Shown here: positions 56,029-64,000 of the stretch, one piece after another
Layout: the number at the start of each line of letters is the position of its first letter
Numbering within the stretch: position 1 is the stretch's first letter
Assembly (NCBI GenBank): GCA_003242735.1
Contig: QGVH01000002.1
Coordinates: forward strand, 62,001 to 126,000
DNA from: a bacterium
Lineage (GTDB): Bacteria > Gemmatimonadota > Gemmatimonadetes > Longimicrobiales > RSA9
Direction: 5' to 3'
Length of the DNA stretch: 64,000 nt
The notes under the pieces: generated by a model
The model's input: the letters and a program-made list of their open reading frames with translations, nothing else
What the model was told of the DNA's origin: nothing
Database searches by the model: none
Translations under genes and position numbers: made by a program

Positions 56029-57368
56029 GCTACGTCCCGCACAGCCCGGACGACGTCCGGCGCATGCTGGATGTGATCGGTGTCTCATCGGTCGCGGACC
56101 TGCTCGCCGACATCCCGCGGGAGTACCTGCTCGACCGGCCGCTGGATCTGCCGCCCCCGCTGTCGGAGTGGGAGACCGCGCGGCTGCTCGCGCAGAAGGC
56201 GGCCGCGAACGAGACGCTGATCTGCTTTGCAGGCGGCGGCATCTACGACCACTACGTACCGGCGGCGGTGGACATGATCCTCCGCCGTTCCGAGTTCTAT
56301 ACCGCGTACACGCCCTACCAGCCCGAGGTCAGCCAGGGCACACTCCAGGTCATTTACGAGTTCCAGAGTCTGGTCTGCGAGCTGACCGGCATGGACGTGG
56401 CCAACGCGTCCATGTACGACGGCGCCAGCGCGACGGCCGAGGCGATGCTGATGGCGCGCTCGATCGCGCGCGGGGCGAGGGGCGCGGTGGCGGTCGCCGG
56501 CAACCTGCACCCGCACTACCGCCGCGTGCTCGAGACCTACAACGCGGGGGTCGGTCTCGAGATCCGGACCGTCCCGTTCGGCGGGGACGGGCGGCTCGAC
56601 CTGGACGCGATGCGCGCCGCCGTGCGTGATGACACCGCCGCCGTCATCGTCCAGAGCCCCAACTTCTTCGGCATCATCGAGGACTGGTCCGCCGCCGCCG
56701 ACATCGCGCACGCGGCGGGCGCGCTGCTCATCGCCGTCTTCGACCCGGTCAGCCTCGCCCTGCTCCGCTCGCCTGGCGAGTGTGGCGCGGACATCGCCGT
56801 GGGCGAGGGGCAGGGGCTGGGCAACGCCATGAGCATGGGCGGCCCCGGCCTCGGCCTGTTCGCCTGCCGTCAACAATTCGTGCGGCACATGCCGGGGCGT
56901 ATCGCCGGCATGACCGTGGATCAGGACGGCAAGCGCGGCTTCGTGCTCACCCTCCAGACGCGCGAGCAGCACATCCGCCGCGAGAAGGCGACGTCCAACA
57001 TCTGCACCAACCAGGCGCTGAACGCGCTCGCCGCCACCGTCTACCTGGCGCTGGTCGGCAAGGAGGGGTTGCGGCGCGTGGCTGAGGCGTCGCTGCGCGG
57101 CGCGCACTACGCCTTCGAGCGCCTCACCGCGCTGGACGGCATCGAGCCGATGTTCCCGGGCGGCCCGTTCTTCAAGGAGTTCGCGCTGCGCACCGAGCGG
57201 CCCGCCCGGGAGCTGATCGAGGCCGCCCGCGCGCGTGGGGTGCTCGCGGGCATCGCCCTCGACCGGTTCCAGGACGTGCTGCCGGTCCGCGACGGGCTGC
57301 TCGTCGCCGTCACCGAGAAGCGGAGCAAGGAGGAGATCGACCTGCTGGTCAGCGCCCTCAGCGGCTGA
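56025..57368 (+). CDS. gcvPA: Glycine dehydrogenase subunit 1 (GcvPA)
   Basis: A 447-residue N-terminal half of the PLP-dependent glycine decarboxylase, the split form found in many bacteria. Landmarks are YTAYTPYQPEVSQGTLQVIY, MYDGASATAEAMLMA, VGEGQGLGNAMSMGGPGLG and TSNICTNQALNALAATVYL. It works with GcvPB two genes downstream. The start overlaps gcvH. Between the two P halves lies a metal hydrolase. Confidence 0.95.
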   Translation: MSYVPHSPDDVRRMLDVIGVSSVADLLADIPREYLLDRPLDLPPPLSEWETARLLAQKAAANETLICFAGGGIYDHYVPAAVDMILRRSEFYTAYTPYQPEVSQGTLQVIYEFQSLVCELTGMDVANASMYDGASATAEAMLMARSIARGARGAVAVAGNLHPHYRRVLETYNAGVGLEIRTVPFGGDGRLDLDAMRAAVRDDTAAVIVQSPNFFGIIEDWSAAADIAHAAGALLIAVFDPVSLALLRSPGECGADIAVGEGQGLGNAMSMGGPGLGLFACRQQFVRHMPGRIAGMTVDQDGKRGFVLTLQTREQHIRREKATSNICTNQALNALAATVYLALVGKEGLRRVAEASLRGAHYAFERLTALDGIEPMFPGGPFFKEFALRTERPARELIEAARARGVLAGIALDRFQDVLPVRDGLLVAVTEKRSKEEIDLLVSALSG

Positions 57369-57394
57369 GCACGATGCAGGCAAGGGAGGGATCC

Positions 57395-58081
57395 ATGGCG
57401 CGGCTCACCTGGCACGGTCATGCCTGTTTCACGCTCGTCACCGACGACGGCACCCGGATCATGTTCGATCCGTGGCTGGACCAGAACCCGGCCGCGGACA
57501 TCCGTACGGACCAGGTCCAGGCGCTGGACTACATCCTGGTCAGCCACGGCCACTTCGACCACTTCGCCGACGCGATCCCGCTGGCCAGGAAGACCGGGGC
57601 CACGCTGGTGGCGATCTACGAGCTCGCGGCTTTCGCGCAGTCCAAGGGCGTCGAGAAGACGCACGGCATGAGCATCGGCGGCGGGTACCGGTTCCCCTTC
57701 GGCTACGCGAAGCTGACGCCCGCGCTGCACGGGCCGAACGTCGCCGGCGATGACGAGGGCACCTTCACCTGCATGCCGGGCGGCTGGTGGCTCGACCTCG
57801 GCGGCAAGCGGCTGTACCACGCGGGCGACACCGCGCTGATCACCGACATGCAACTGTTGAAGGGCAGGGTGGACGTGGCGCTGCTGCCCATCGGCGACAA
57901 CTATACGATGGGCCCGGAGGACGCCGCGCGTGCCGTCGAGTTCATCGAGCCGCGCATCGTCGTGCCGATGCACTACAACACGTTCGACCTCATCCGGCAG
58001 GACCCGGCGGAGTTCGCCCGCCTCGTGGGCGACCGCGCCCGGGTGGAGATCCTGGAGCCGGGGGGGAGTTTGGAGTTCTGA
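57395..58081 (+). CDS. Metallo-beta-lactamase-fold hydrolase (UPF0173 type)
   Basis: A 228-residue metal-dependent hydrolase with the HxHxDH site in [11 protein letters not shown], an upstream HGHACF, and the later ligand in [12 protein letters not shown]. It belongs to the UPF0173 group, whose role is not firmly known. Start ATG 57395 has GGGAGGG five bases upstream; an in-frame ATG at 57374 is less likely. It sits between the two halves of glycine decarboxylase, an unusual spot, with no evident link to glycine metabolism. Confidence 0.88.
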   Translation: MARLTWHGHACFTLVTDDGTRIMFDPWLDQNPAADIRTDQVQALDYILVSHGHFDHFADAIPLARKTGATLVAIYELAAFAQSKGVEKTHGMSIGGGYRFPFGYAKLTPALHGPNVAGDDEGTFTCMPGGWWLDLGGKRLYHAGDTALITDMQLLKGRVDVALLPIGDNYTMGPEDAARAVEFIEPRIVVPMHYNTFDLIRQDPAEFARLVGDRARVEILEPGGSLEF

Positions 58082-58164
58082 GGAGGGGAGCGGGCGGGGA
58101 ATTCGCCATAGGCACCCGCCGACCGCCGCCTCCCCGGAACCCGACGAGAAGGAGCCTGACGAGC

Positions 58165-59652
58165 ATGCCGACTACGGATAGACCGCCGTTCCCGCTCCGC
58201 GACGCCGTCCCGCCGTTGCTCTTCGAGCGCTCGCGGCCGGGGCGGCCGGGGGTCGCGGTGCCGCGCGGCGACGTGCCCGCGCGCGACCCGGCGGAGCTGT
58301 TGCCGGGCGAGCTGTTGCGGGACGAGCCGCCGGCGTTGCCGGAGGTGCCCGAGCACGAGGTCGTGCGCCACTACATCGAGCTGTCGCTGCGCAACCATCA
58401 CGTGGACCGCGGCTTCTATCCGCTCGGGTCGTGCACGATGAAGTACAACCCGAAGATCAACGAGGAGATGGCGCGGCTGCCGGGCTTCACGGGGGCGCAT
58501 CCCTTCGCGCCGGATGACGCGGTGCAGGGCGCGCTGGCCGTGCAGTACGAGCTGCAGCAGGCCCTCGCGGAGATCTCGGGGATGGACGCGGTCACACTGC
58601 AGCCGGCGGCCGGCGCGCACGGGGAGCTGACCGCGGTGTTCATGATGCGCGCCTACCACGAGGCGCGCGGCCGCATGCGCCGGAAGATCCTGATCCCGGA
58701 CACGGCGCACGGGACGAACCCGGCCACGGTCGCGCTGGCGGGGTTCCAGGTGGTCACGCTGAAGTCGAACGCCGAGGGGTTGGTGGACCTGGCGGAGCTG
58801 GAGGCCGCGCTCGACGATGACGTGGCCGGCTTCATGGTCACGAACCCGAACACGCTGGGCAAGTTCGAGCGGCAGATCGGCGCGATCGCGGCGCGGGTGC
58901 ACGAGGCGGGCGGCCTCATGTACATGGACGGCGCCAACCTGAACGCGCTGATGGGCATCGCGCGGCCCGGGGACATGGGCTTCGACGTGATGCACTTCAA
59001 TCTGCACAAGACGTTCACGACTCCGCACGGCGGCGGCGGCCCGGGGGCGGGGCCCGTCGGCGTGAAGGCCGAGCTGGAGCCGTTCCTGCCGGTGCCGGTG
59101 GTCGTGCGGGACGAAAACGGCCGGTATCGGCGCGAGTGGGACCGCCCGCAGAGCATCGGCAAGGTCCACGGCTTCATGGGCAACTTCGCGGTGCACGTGC
59201 GCGCGCTCACGTACATCCGCATGCTCGGCGCGAGCGGCGTGCGCGAGACGGCGGAGGGCGCGATCCTCAACAACGCGTACGTCACCGCGCGCTTGAAGGA
59301 AGCGTTCGACCTGCCGTACGGCCCCGGGCTGCACGAGTCCGTGTTCAGCGGCACGCGGCTGAAGCAGTACGGCGTGAAGACGTTGGACGTGGCGAAGCGG
59401 CTGCTGGACTTCGGCGTGCACGCGCCCACGATCTACTTCCCGTTGATCGTGCCCGAGGCGCTGATGATCGAGCCGACCGAGACGGAGACGCTCGAGGAGC
59501 TGGACCGTTTCGTGGAGGCGATGCTGGCGATCGCGCGCGAGGCGGCGGAGACGCCGGAGGTGGTGACGAGTGCGCCGCACACCACGCCCGTGCGTCGGCT
59601 GGACGAGAGCCGGGCCGCGCGGCAGCCCAATCTGCGATGGAGTGGCGGCTGA
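58165..59652 (+). CDS. gcvPB: Glycine dehydrogenase subunit 2 (GcvPB)
   Basis: A 495-residue C-terminal half of glycine decarboxylase with the PLP lysine in [19 protein letters not shown]. Other landmarks are [34 protein letters not shown] and [18 protein letters not shown]. The start ATG 58165 has GAAGGAG upstream. Its end overlaps the LipM-like gene by about 16 bases, so the two are coupled. Confidence 0.95.
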   Translation: MPTTDRPPFPLRDAVPPLLFERSRPGRPGVAVPRGDVPARDPAELLPGELLRDEPPALPEVPEHEVVRHYIELSLRNHHVDRGFYPLGSCTMKYNPKINEEMARLPGFTGAHPFAPDDAVQGALAVQYELQQALAEISGMDAVTLQPAAGAHGELTAVFMMRAYHEARGRMRRKILIPDTAHGTNPATVALAGFQVVTLKSNAEGLVDLAELEAALDDDVAGFMVTNPNTLGKFERQIGAIAARVHEAGGLMYMDGANLNALMGIARPGDMGFDVMHFNLHKTFTTPHGGGGPGAGPVGVKAELEPFLPVPVVVRDENGRYRREWDRPQSIGKVHGFMGNFAVHVRALTYIRMLGASGVRETAEGAILNNAYVTARLKEAFDLPYGPGLHESVFSGTRLKQYGVKTLDVAKRLLDFGVHAPTIYFPLIVPEALMIEPTETETLEELDRFVEAMLAIAREAAETPEVVTSAPHTTPVRRLDESRAARQPNLRWSGG

Positions 59653-60497
59653 TCGACGACACGGTGGCGCGCGCCGGCCCCGCCAACATGGCGATCGACC
59701 AGGCGCTGCTCGAGAGCGTTCAGGCGGGGGGTCGGCCGGCCCTCCGCTTTTATCGTTGGCGGCCGGCGTGTCTGTCGTTCGGCCGGAACCAGCCGGCGCG
59801 TGGGTTGTGCGACCCGGCGCGCGCCGCGGCGCGCGGCGTTGACATCGTCCGGCGGCCGACCGGTGGCCTGGCCGTGCTCCACGACCGCGAGTTGACCTAC
59901 GCCGCCGTCCTGCCCGTGGGCCTGCTGGGTTCTCCTCGGGAAACGTACCGTGCGTTGAACCGTGCGCTGGTCGAGGGGCTCCGCCGGCTCGGGCTCCCCG
60001 CGGAGCTCGCGCCCGCCGGGGGCGCGGGCGGTGTCCCGGCCGGCCCGGCGCCGGCCGCGGCGGGGTCCGGCGCCGGCGCCGGGCGTACGGCCGTCAGCGC
60101 CGGCGGCGCCACGGGCGGAACGGCGCTGACGGTCACGGCCGCGTGCTTCCAGGCGCCGGCGCCGGGCGAGGTGGTGGTGGCGGGGCGGAAGCTGGTGGGC
60201 AGCGCGCAGCGGGTGGAGCGGCGCGCCATCCTCCAACACGGCTCGCTGCTGCTCGAGGGCGACCAGTCCCTCGTCGCCGAGCTGGTCGCGGGGCCGCCGC
60301 CGCCGGCGCCGGCCACACTGGCCGGCGCGCTCGGCCGCACGCCGGAGCCGGAGGAGCTGGTGGAAGCGCTGCGCGCCGGCTTCGAGTCGGCGCTCGGCAT
60401 CCGTCTCGTCCCCGGGGCGCTGTCCGCCGCCGAACGGGAGCGCGCCCAGGCCCTGGAGGCGCATTTCGCATCGGACGCGTGGACCTGGCGTTGTTGA
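59637..60497 (+). CDS. lipM: LipM-like octanoyltransferase (lipoate/octanoate ligase family)
   Basis: A 286-residue member of the biotin/lipoate ligase fold. The motif [20 protein letters not shown] has a cysteine, C170, where LipM has its acyl-enzyme cysteine and where LplA ligases have none; K185 in GRKLVGSAQ is the conserved lysine. [18 protein letters not shown] is the substrate-binding strand. A Gly/Ala/Pro-rich insert of about 35 residues (128-162) lies before the motif. LipM moves octanoate from acyl carrier protein to GcvH, and gcvH is in the same cluster, which supports the call. Confidence 0.83.
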   Translation: MEWRLIDDTVARAGPANMAIDQALLESVQAGGRPALRFYRWRPACLSFGRNQPARGLCDPARAAARGVDIVRRPTGGLAVLHDRELTYAAVLPVGLLGSPRETYRALNRALVEGLRRLGLPAELAPAGGAGGVPAGPAPAAAGSGAGAGRTAVSAGGATGGTALTVTAACFQAPAPGEVVVAGRKLVGSAQRVERRAILQHGSLLLEGDQSLVAELVAGPPPPAPATLAGALGRTPEPEELVEALRAGFESALGIRLVPGALSAAERERAQALEAHFASDAWTWRC

Positions 60498-60508
60498 CGG
60501 AGGCCCGG

Positions 60509-62140
60509 ATGGATCTCGTCGCTCACCCGCGGCGCATCGCTGCGCTGCTGCTCTCTCTGTTCGCGACCATCGCCGCGGCGTGTGGCCGGGACGCCGCACC
60601 GCGGCCGGGCGGCACCGTGACCGTGGGGATGCGGGCCGACTTCGCGGGCTTCAACCCCATCACCAACACGGCCCAGTACACGGACGAGCTGATCAAGTAC
60701 GCGCTGTTCACGCCGCTCATCCAGTACGACGAGAACCTCCAGGTCCGGCCGTACCTCGCGGAGTCCTGGGAGCTGCTGGGCGACACGGGCGTGGTGTTCT
60801 CCTTGCGGCGCGACGTGCGCTGGCACGACGGCCGGCCCGTCACGGCGGAGGACGTGGTCTTCACGTTCGACCTGGCGAAGGATCCGGCCACCGGGTCGCT
60901 GATCGGGTCCGCGTACCTCTCGGAGGTCGCACGCGCGGAGGCCGTGGACAGCTACACGGTGCGGTTCACGTTCACCCGCCCGCACGCCCAGGCGCTCGAG
61001 GACTTCTGGTGGCCGCCGGTGCCCAAGCACCTGCTCGAGGGCATCCCGCCCGAGGACTTGCGCAACGCGCCGTTCAACCGCGCGCCGGTGGGCAGCGGGC
61101 CGTACCGGTTCGTGGAGTGGCGCGCCAACGAGCGGCTGGTGCTCGAGCCGAACCCGGACTTCCCGGAGGCCCTGGGCGGGCCGCCGGCGCTCCAGCGCGT
61201 GGTCTTCCGCATCGTGCCCGAGACCTCCACCCTGCTCACCGAGCTGGTCACGGGCGGGATCCAGGTGAACATCCCGCTCGTCCCGGACCAGGCCGCGCAG
61301 GTCGAGGCGGACCCGAACCTCCAGTTGTTCGCGTTCCCCAGCCGCACCGTGTACTTCATCGGCTGGAACACGCGGCGCGAGCCGTTCACGGATGCCCGGG
61401 TGCGCCGCGCGATGACGCACGCCATCGACCGGCAGGCGATCATCGATGCGCTGCTGGAGGGGTACGGCAGCCCCGCGACCAGCACGATCCCGCCCTGGTC
61501 GCCGCTCTACCCCGAGAACGTCGAGCCGCTGCCGTACGACCCGCAGGAGGCGATGCGCCTCCTGGATGAAGCCGGCTGGACGGACCGGAACGGCGACGGC
61601 ATCCGGGAGAACGCCGCGGGCCGGCCGTTCCGGTTCACGCTGCTCACCAGCGACAACCCTCTGAACCGGAACGTGGTGGCCGTGGTCCAGAGCCAGCTGC
61701 GCCAGGTGGGCGTGGACGCGCAGATCCGCTCCCTCGAGTTCCAGACGCTGCTCACGCAGCACCGCGCCCGGGACTTCGACGCCGTGCTGCAGACCTGGGT
61801 GCTGGACAACTTCCAGGTCGCCTCGGCGCCCGCCGCGCTGTTCCACTCGCGCTGGGCGGATGTGCCGCGCTCGGCCAACCGCAGCTCGTTCGCGAACCCG
61901 CGGGCGGACAGCCTGATCGATGCGGGCGCCGCGGAGACGGATCCCGAGCGCGCGAGAGAGATCTGGGCGGCGTTCACGGAGCTGCTGAACGAGGAGCAGC
62001 CGTTCACCTTCATGTTCTGGCTGGACGAGCTGGCCGCGGCGAGCCGCAGTCTCGGCGGCGTGGTGATGGACCCGCGCGGCGAGTTCGTCAGCATCGCGGA
62101 CTGGCACCTGCGGGGCGAGGCGTCCCGGGCCGGCCGCTGA
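60509..62140 (+). CDS. Peptide/dipeptide ABC transporter substrate-binding lipoprotein
   Basis: A 543-residue family 5 solute-binding protein (DppA/OppA type). The lipobox is IAAAC, so it is anchored by Cys26. The mature fold has the family signature GTVTVGMRADFAGFNPITN, SLRRDVRWHDGRPVTAEDVVFTF, RPHAQALEDFWWPPVPKHLL and YFIGWNTRREPFTDARVRRAM. It should bind peptides or similar solutes and feed the two permeases that follow. Start ATG 60509 has GGAGG five bases upstream. Confidence 0.92.
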   Translation: MDLVAHPRRIAALLLSLFATIAAACGRDAAPRPGGTVTVGMRADFAGFNPITNTAQYTDELIKYALFTPLIQYDENLQVRPYLAESWELLGDTGVVFSLRRDVRWHDGRPVTAEDVVFTFDLAKDPATGSLIGSAYLSEVARAEAVDSYTVRFTFTRPHAQALEDFWWPPVPKHLLEGIPPEDLRNAPFNRAPVGSGPYRFVEWRANERLVLEPNPDFPEALGGPPALQRVVFRIVPETSTLLTELVTGGIQVNIPLVPDQAAQVEADPNLQLFAFPSRTVYFIGWNTRREPFTDARVRRAMTHAIDRQAIIDALLEGYGSPATSTIPPWSPLYPENVEPLPYDPQEAMRLLDEAGWTDRNGDGIRENAAGRPFRFTLLTSDNPLNRNVVAVVQSQLRQVGVDAQIRSLEFQTLLTQHRARDFDAVLQTWVLDNFQVASAPAALFHSRWADVPRSANRSSFANPRADSLIDAGAAETDPERAREIWAAFTELLNEEQPFTFMFWLDELAAASRSLGGVVMDPRGEFVSIADWHLRGEASRAGR

Positions 62141-62171
62141 CCGCCTGCCGCCCGAGGACGCGCCACGGCCG

Positions 62172-63155
62172 ATGGGCACCTACCTCATCAAGCGACTGCT
62201 CGGCGCGATCCCTCTGCTGCTGGGCGTCGCCACGCTCATCTTCGTCGTCCTGAACCTCGCGCCCGGCGATCCCACCGCGCACTTCTACAGCGCCGCGGCG
62301 TCGCCCGAGGTGATCGAGCAGCTCCGCCGCACGTATGGCCTCGACCAGCCCCTCCACGTGCGCTACCTCGCCTGGCTGCGCGCGTTCGTCACCGGCGACT
62401 TCGGCTCCTCGCTCGCCCAGGGCCGGCCCGTGCTGGACATCATCCTCGACGCGCTGCCCAACACCATCCTCCTGACGGGCACCTCGCTGGTGCTGGTGTT
62501 CGTGCTGGGCGTGGCCATGGGCGTCTATCAGGCCGTGCGGCAGCACCGGCTGGCGGACCGCATCCTCAGCGTGGTCGCGCTGTTCTTCTACTCGATGCCC
62601 TCGTTCTGGCTCGGGCTCATGCTGATGCTGGTCTTCGCCTACAAGGCGCACCAGTGGGGTTGGCCGATCGCGCTGCCGCCCACGGGCGTCACGAGCATCG
62701 ACTACGAGTTCCTCTCCCCTCTGGGCAAACTCCGGGACCGCATCGAGCACATGGTCCTGCCCGTCCTCACCCTGACGCTCGTCCTCGCGGCCGGGATCGC
62801 GCGCTACACGCGCGGCCAGATGCTCGAGGTCATCCGTCAGGACTACATCCGGACGGCGCGTGCGAAGGGGTTGCCCGAGCGCACGGTGATCCTCCGGCAC
62901 GCGCTGCGCAACTCGCTCATCCCGGTGATCACGTTGCTCGGGCTGTACCTGCCGTTCCTGTTCAGCGGCGCGGTGTTCGTGGAGACGATCTTCGCCTGGC
63001 CGGGCATGGGGCGGGAGATCGTGAACGCCATCGCCCAGCGCGACTACCCGGTGGTCATGGCCACCAGCTTCCTGTTCGCGGTGCTGGTCGTGGTCGGCAA
63101 CCTGCTGGCCGACGTGCTCTACGCGGTCGCCGACCCGCGCATCCGATACGATTAG
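62172..63155 (+). CDS. Peptide ABC transporter permease (DppB-like)
   Basis: A 327-residue inner-membrane permease with about six helices. The signature for ATPase contact is in EVIRQDYIRTARAKGLPERTV followed by HALRNSLIPVI, and the C-terminal helix region contains TIFAWPGMGREIVNAI. The length matches DppB/OppB. It lies between the binding protein and DppC genes. Confidence 0.94.
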   Translation: MGTYLIKRLLGAIPLLLGVATLIFVVLNLAPGDPTAHFYSAAASPEVIEQLRRTYGLDQPLHVRYLAWLRAFVTGDFGSSLAQGRPVLDIILDALPNTILLTGTSLVLVFVLGVAMGVYQAVRQHRLADRILSVVALFFYSMPSFWLGLMLMLVFAYKAHQWGWPIALPPTGVTSIDYEFLSPLGKLRDRIEHMVLPVLTLTLVLAAGIARYTRGQMLEVIRQDYIRTARAKGLPERTVILRHALRNSLIPVITLLGLYLPFLFSGAVFVETIFAWPGMGREIVNAIAQRDYPVVMATSFLFAVLVVVGNLLADVLYAVADPRIRYD

Positions 63156-63157
63156 CC

Positions 63158-64000
63158 ATGGACGACCGCGTGCCCGGATCGATCGCGCCGGACCCCGAGT
63201 CCGCCGTCCCGGAGCCGGTGCCCGTGCTGGCGGAGGAGCGGGGCGCCGTGGCCGCGCAGCAGCCAGCCCCGCCGGTGCCGGCGCGGTCCATCGTGCTCTC
63301 CATGCTGCTGCCCGGCACGGGCCACCTCGCGGTCGGCGCGCCGGCGCGCGGCCTCGCCATCCTGCTGCCGTGGGGCCTGCTGCTCGGCCTGGCCTACCTG
63401 GTCCGCGCGCGTCTCGCCGCGGTCCCCCGGACGGGGTCGCTGGACGACTGGGTCGCCGCCATCACACTCGTAGGCTCCATCGGGCTGCTGTGGGCCTACG
63501 CACTCTACGACCTGCTCGTCGCGCGCCGCCGCACGACGGTTCGCGACTCCCAGTGGCGTATCGCGGCGCGCCACTTCAAGCGCAACCGCGTCGCGCTCGC
63601 GGGCCTCGCGGTCATCGTGGTGCTGTACCTGGCGGCGCTGCTCGCGCCGCTGATCGCGCCGTACGACCCCATCGCCATCGGCGATCTGGTCGAGACCGGC
63701 TTCCTGCCGCCGTCCCGGGAGCACTGGCTCGGCACGGACCGCTTCGGCCGCGACGTGTTCAGCCGCATCCTCTACGGGGCCCGGGTCTCGCTGTCCATCG
63801 GCTTCATCGCCACCGCCATCAGCGTGACCGTCGGCCTGCTGCTCGGCGCGGTGGCGGGCTACGTCGGCGGGCGGGTGGACGCCGTGATCATGCGGTTCAC
63901 GGACATGGTGCTCGCGTTCCCGCGGCTGATCCTGCTGATCCTCGTGGTCGCGTTGTTCGAGCCCTCGCTCTCCGTCATCATCATCGTGCTGGGGCTGACG
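63158..64000 (+). CDS. Peptide ABC transporter permease (DppC-like) with extra N-terminal membrane domain, 3' partial
   Basis: A DppC/OppC-type permease running past the right edge (281 codons seen). The canonical N-terminus is found only from about residue 127, with RDSQWRIAARHFKRNRVALA, then LLAPLIAPYDPIA, and later the helices up to ITVGLLLGAVAGYVGG. Before it are 126 extra residues: an acidic/Pro tail, then ARSIVLSMLLPGTGHLAVGA and two hydrophobic segments. This extra part resembles the small PGxGHLxxG membrane modules found in other proteins. The start ATG 63158 lies just after the dppB stop; a start at the canonical point was not seen. Confidence 0.88.
   Translation, partial: MDDRVPGSIAPDPESAVPEPVPVLAEERGAVAAQQPAPPVPARSIVLSMLLPGTGHLAVGAPARGLAILLPWGLLLGLAYLVRARLAAVPRTGSLDDWVAAITLVGSIGLLWAYALYDLLVARRRTTVRDSQWRIAARHFKRNRVALAGLAVIVVLYLAALLAPLIAPYDPIAIGDLVETGFLPPSREHWLGTDRFGRDVFSRILYGARVSLSIGFIATAISVTVGLLLGAVAGYVGGRVDAVIMRFTDMVLAFPRLILLILVVALFEPSLSVIIIVLGLT

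Overview
This is a 64 kb stretch of a very GC-rich (roughly 70%) bacterial chromosome. The pentaheme-first alternative complex III operon, the many Arg/Ala/Gly-rich secreted proteins, the S46 peptidase and the LuxC/LuxE pair suggest a member of the Gemmatimonadota or a close relative. That assignment is inferred from gene content and composition, not from a marker gene. No phage, transposase, CRISPR array or replication origin was seen, and the window reads as ordinary chromosome. Both edges cut genes: a sigma-54 regulator on the left and a DppC-type permease on the right.

Layout. 1-7.6 kb (+): NtrX-like regulator, a bactofilin-like/beta-barrel protein, a DUF4390 protein, a thioredoxin-domain (DUF255) protein, and a LuxE/LuxC pair with no luciferase. 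7.7-9.2 kb (-): four small proteins, each behind a strong ribosome binding site, then tRNA-Asn. 9.6-18.7 kb (-): flavin oxidoreductase, HExxH peptidase, a frame-disrupted ABC exporter, a lipoprotein/histidine-kinase pair, and an NSS-family sodium symporter with its small subunit. 19.2-27.1 kb (+): complete alternative complex III operon actA, fused actB, actC, actD, actE, actF. 27.2-36.8 kb (+): branched-chain amino acid operon leuA-leuC-leuD-ilvB-ilvN-ilvC-ilvE-ilvD, preceded by a promoter, a leucine-rich leader peptide and a terminator, which together look like an attenuator; leuB is absent. 36.9-39.2 kb (-): TrmJ-like methyltransferase and an MFS transporter. 39.6-45.6 kb (+): a secreted protein, a PLP desulfhydrase-like enzyme, a repeat-rich gap, then an S46 dipeptidyl-peptidase and an M20 dipeptidase. 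45.8-53.7 kb: lytic transglycosylase, lone GroES-like protein, ribbon-helix-helix-like protein, a tiny acidic lipoprotein facing a TPR protein/AraC-type regulator pair, and two coupled acyl-CoA dehydrogenases. 54-64 kb (+): eIF-2B/sugar isomerase homolog, a stand-alone dimerisation/phosphoacceptor-like protein, a glycine cleavage cluster (gcvH, gcvPA, metallo-hydrolase, gcvPB, LipM-like octanoyltransferase), and the start of a Dpp/Opp-type peptide ABC importer.

Themes. Operons are tightly packed, with ATGA or TGATG overlaps almost throughout. Several single genes have a promoter -10 element ending only 7-11 bases before the start codon and no Shine-Dalgarno sequence, so leaderless or near-leaderless transcripts seem common. 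GC-rich inverted repeats without long U-tracts separate many transcription units. The S46 peptidase, M20 dipeptidase and Dpp-type importer suggest a peptide-using lifestyle. The complex III operon implies aerobic or other cytochrome-based respiration. The most unusual items are the BCAA attenuator, the array of small hairpins between actA and actB, the TPR/AraC/acidic-lipoprotein locus and the fused N-terminus of the DppC-like permease.
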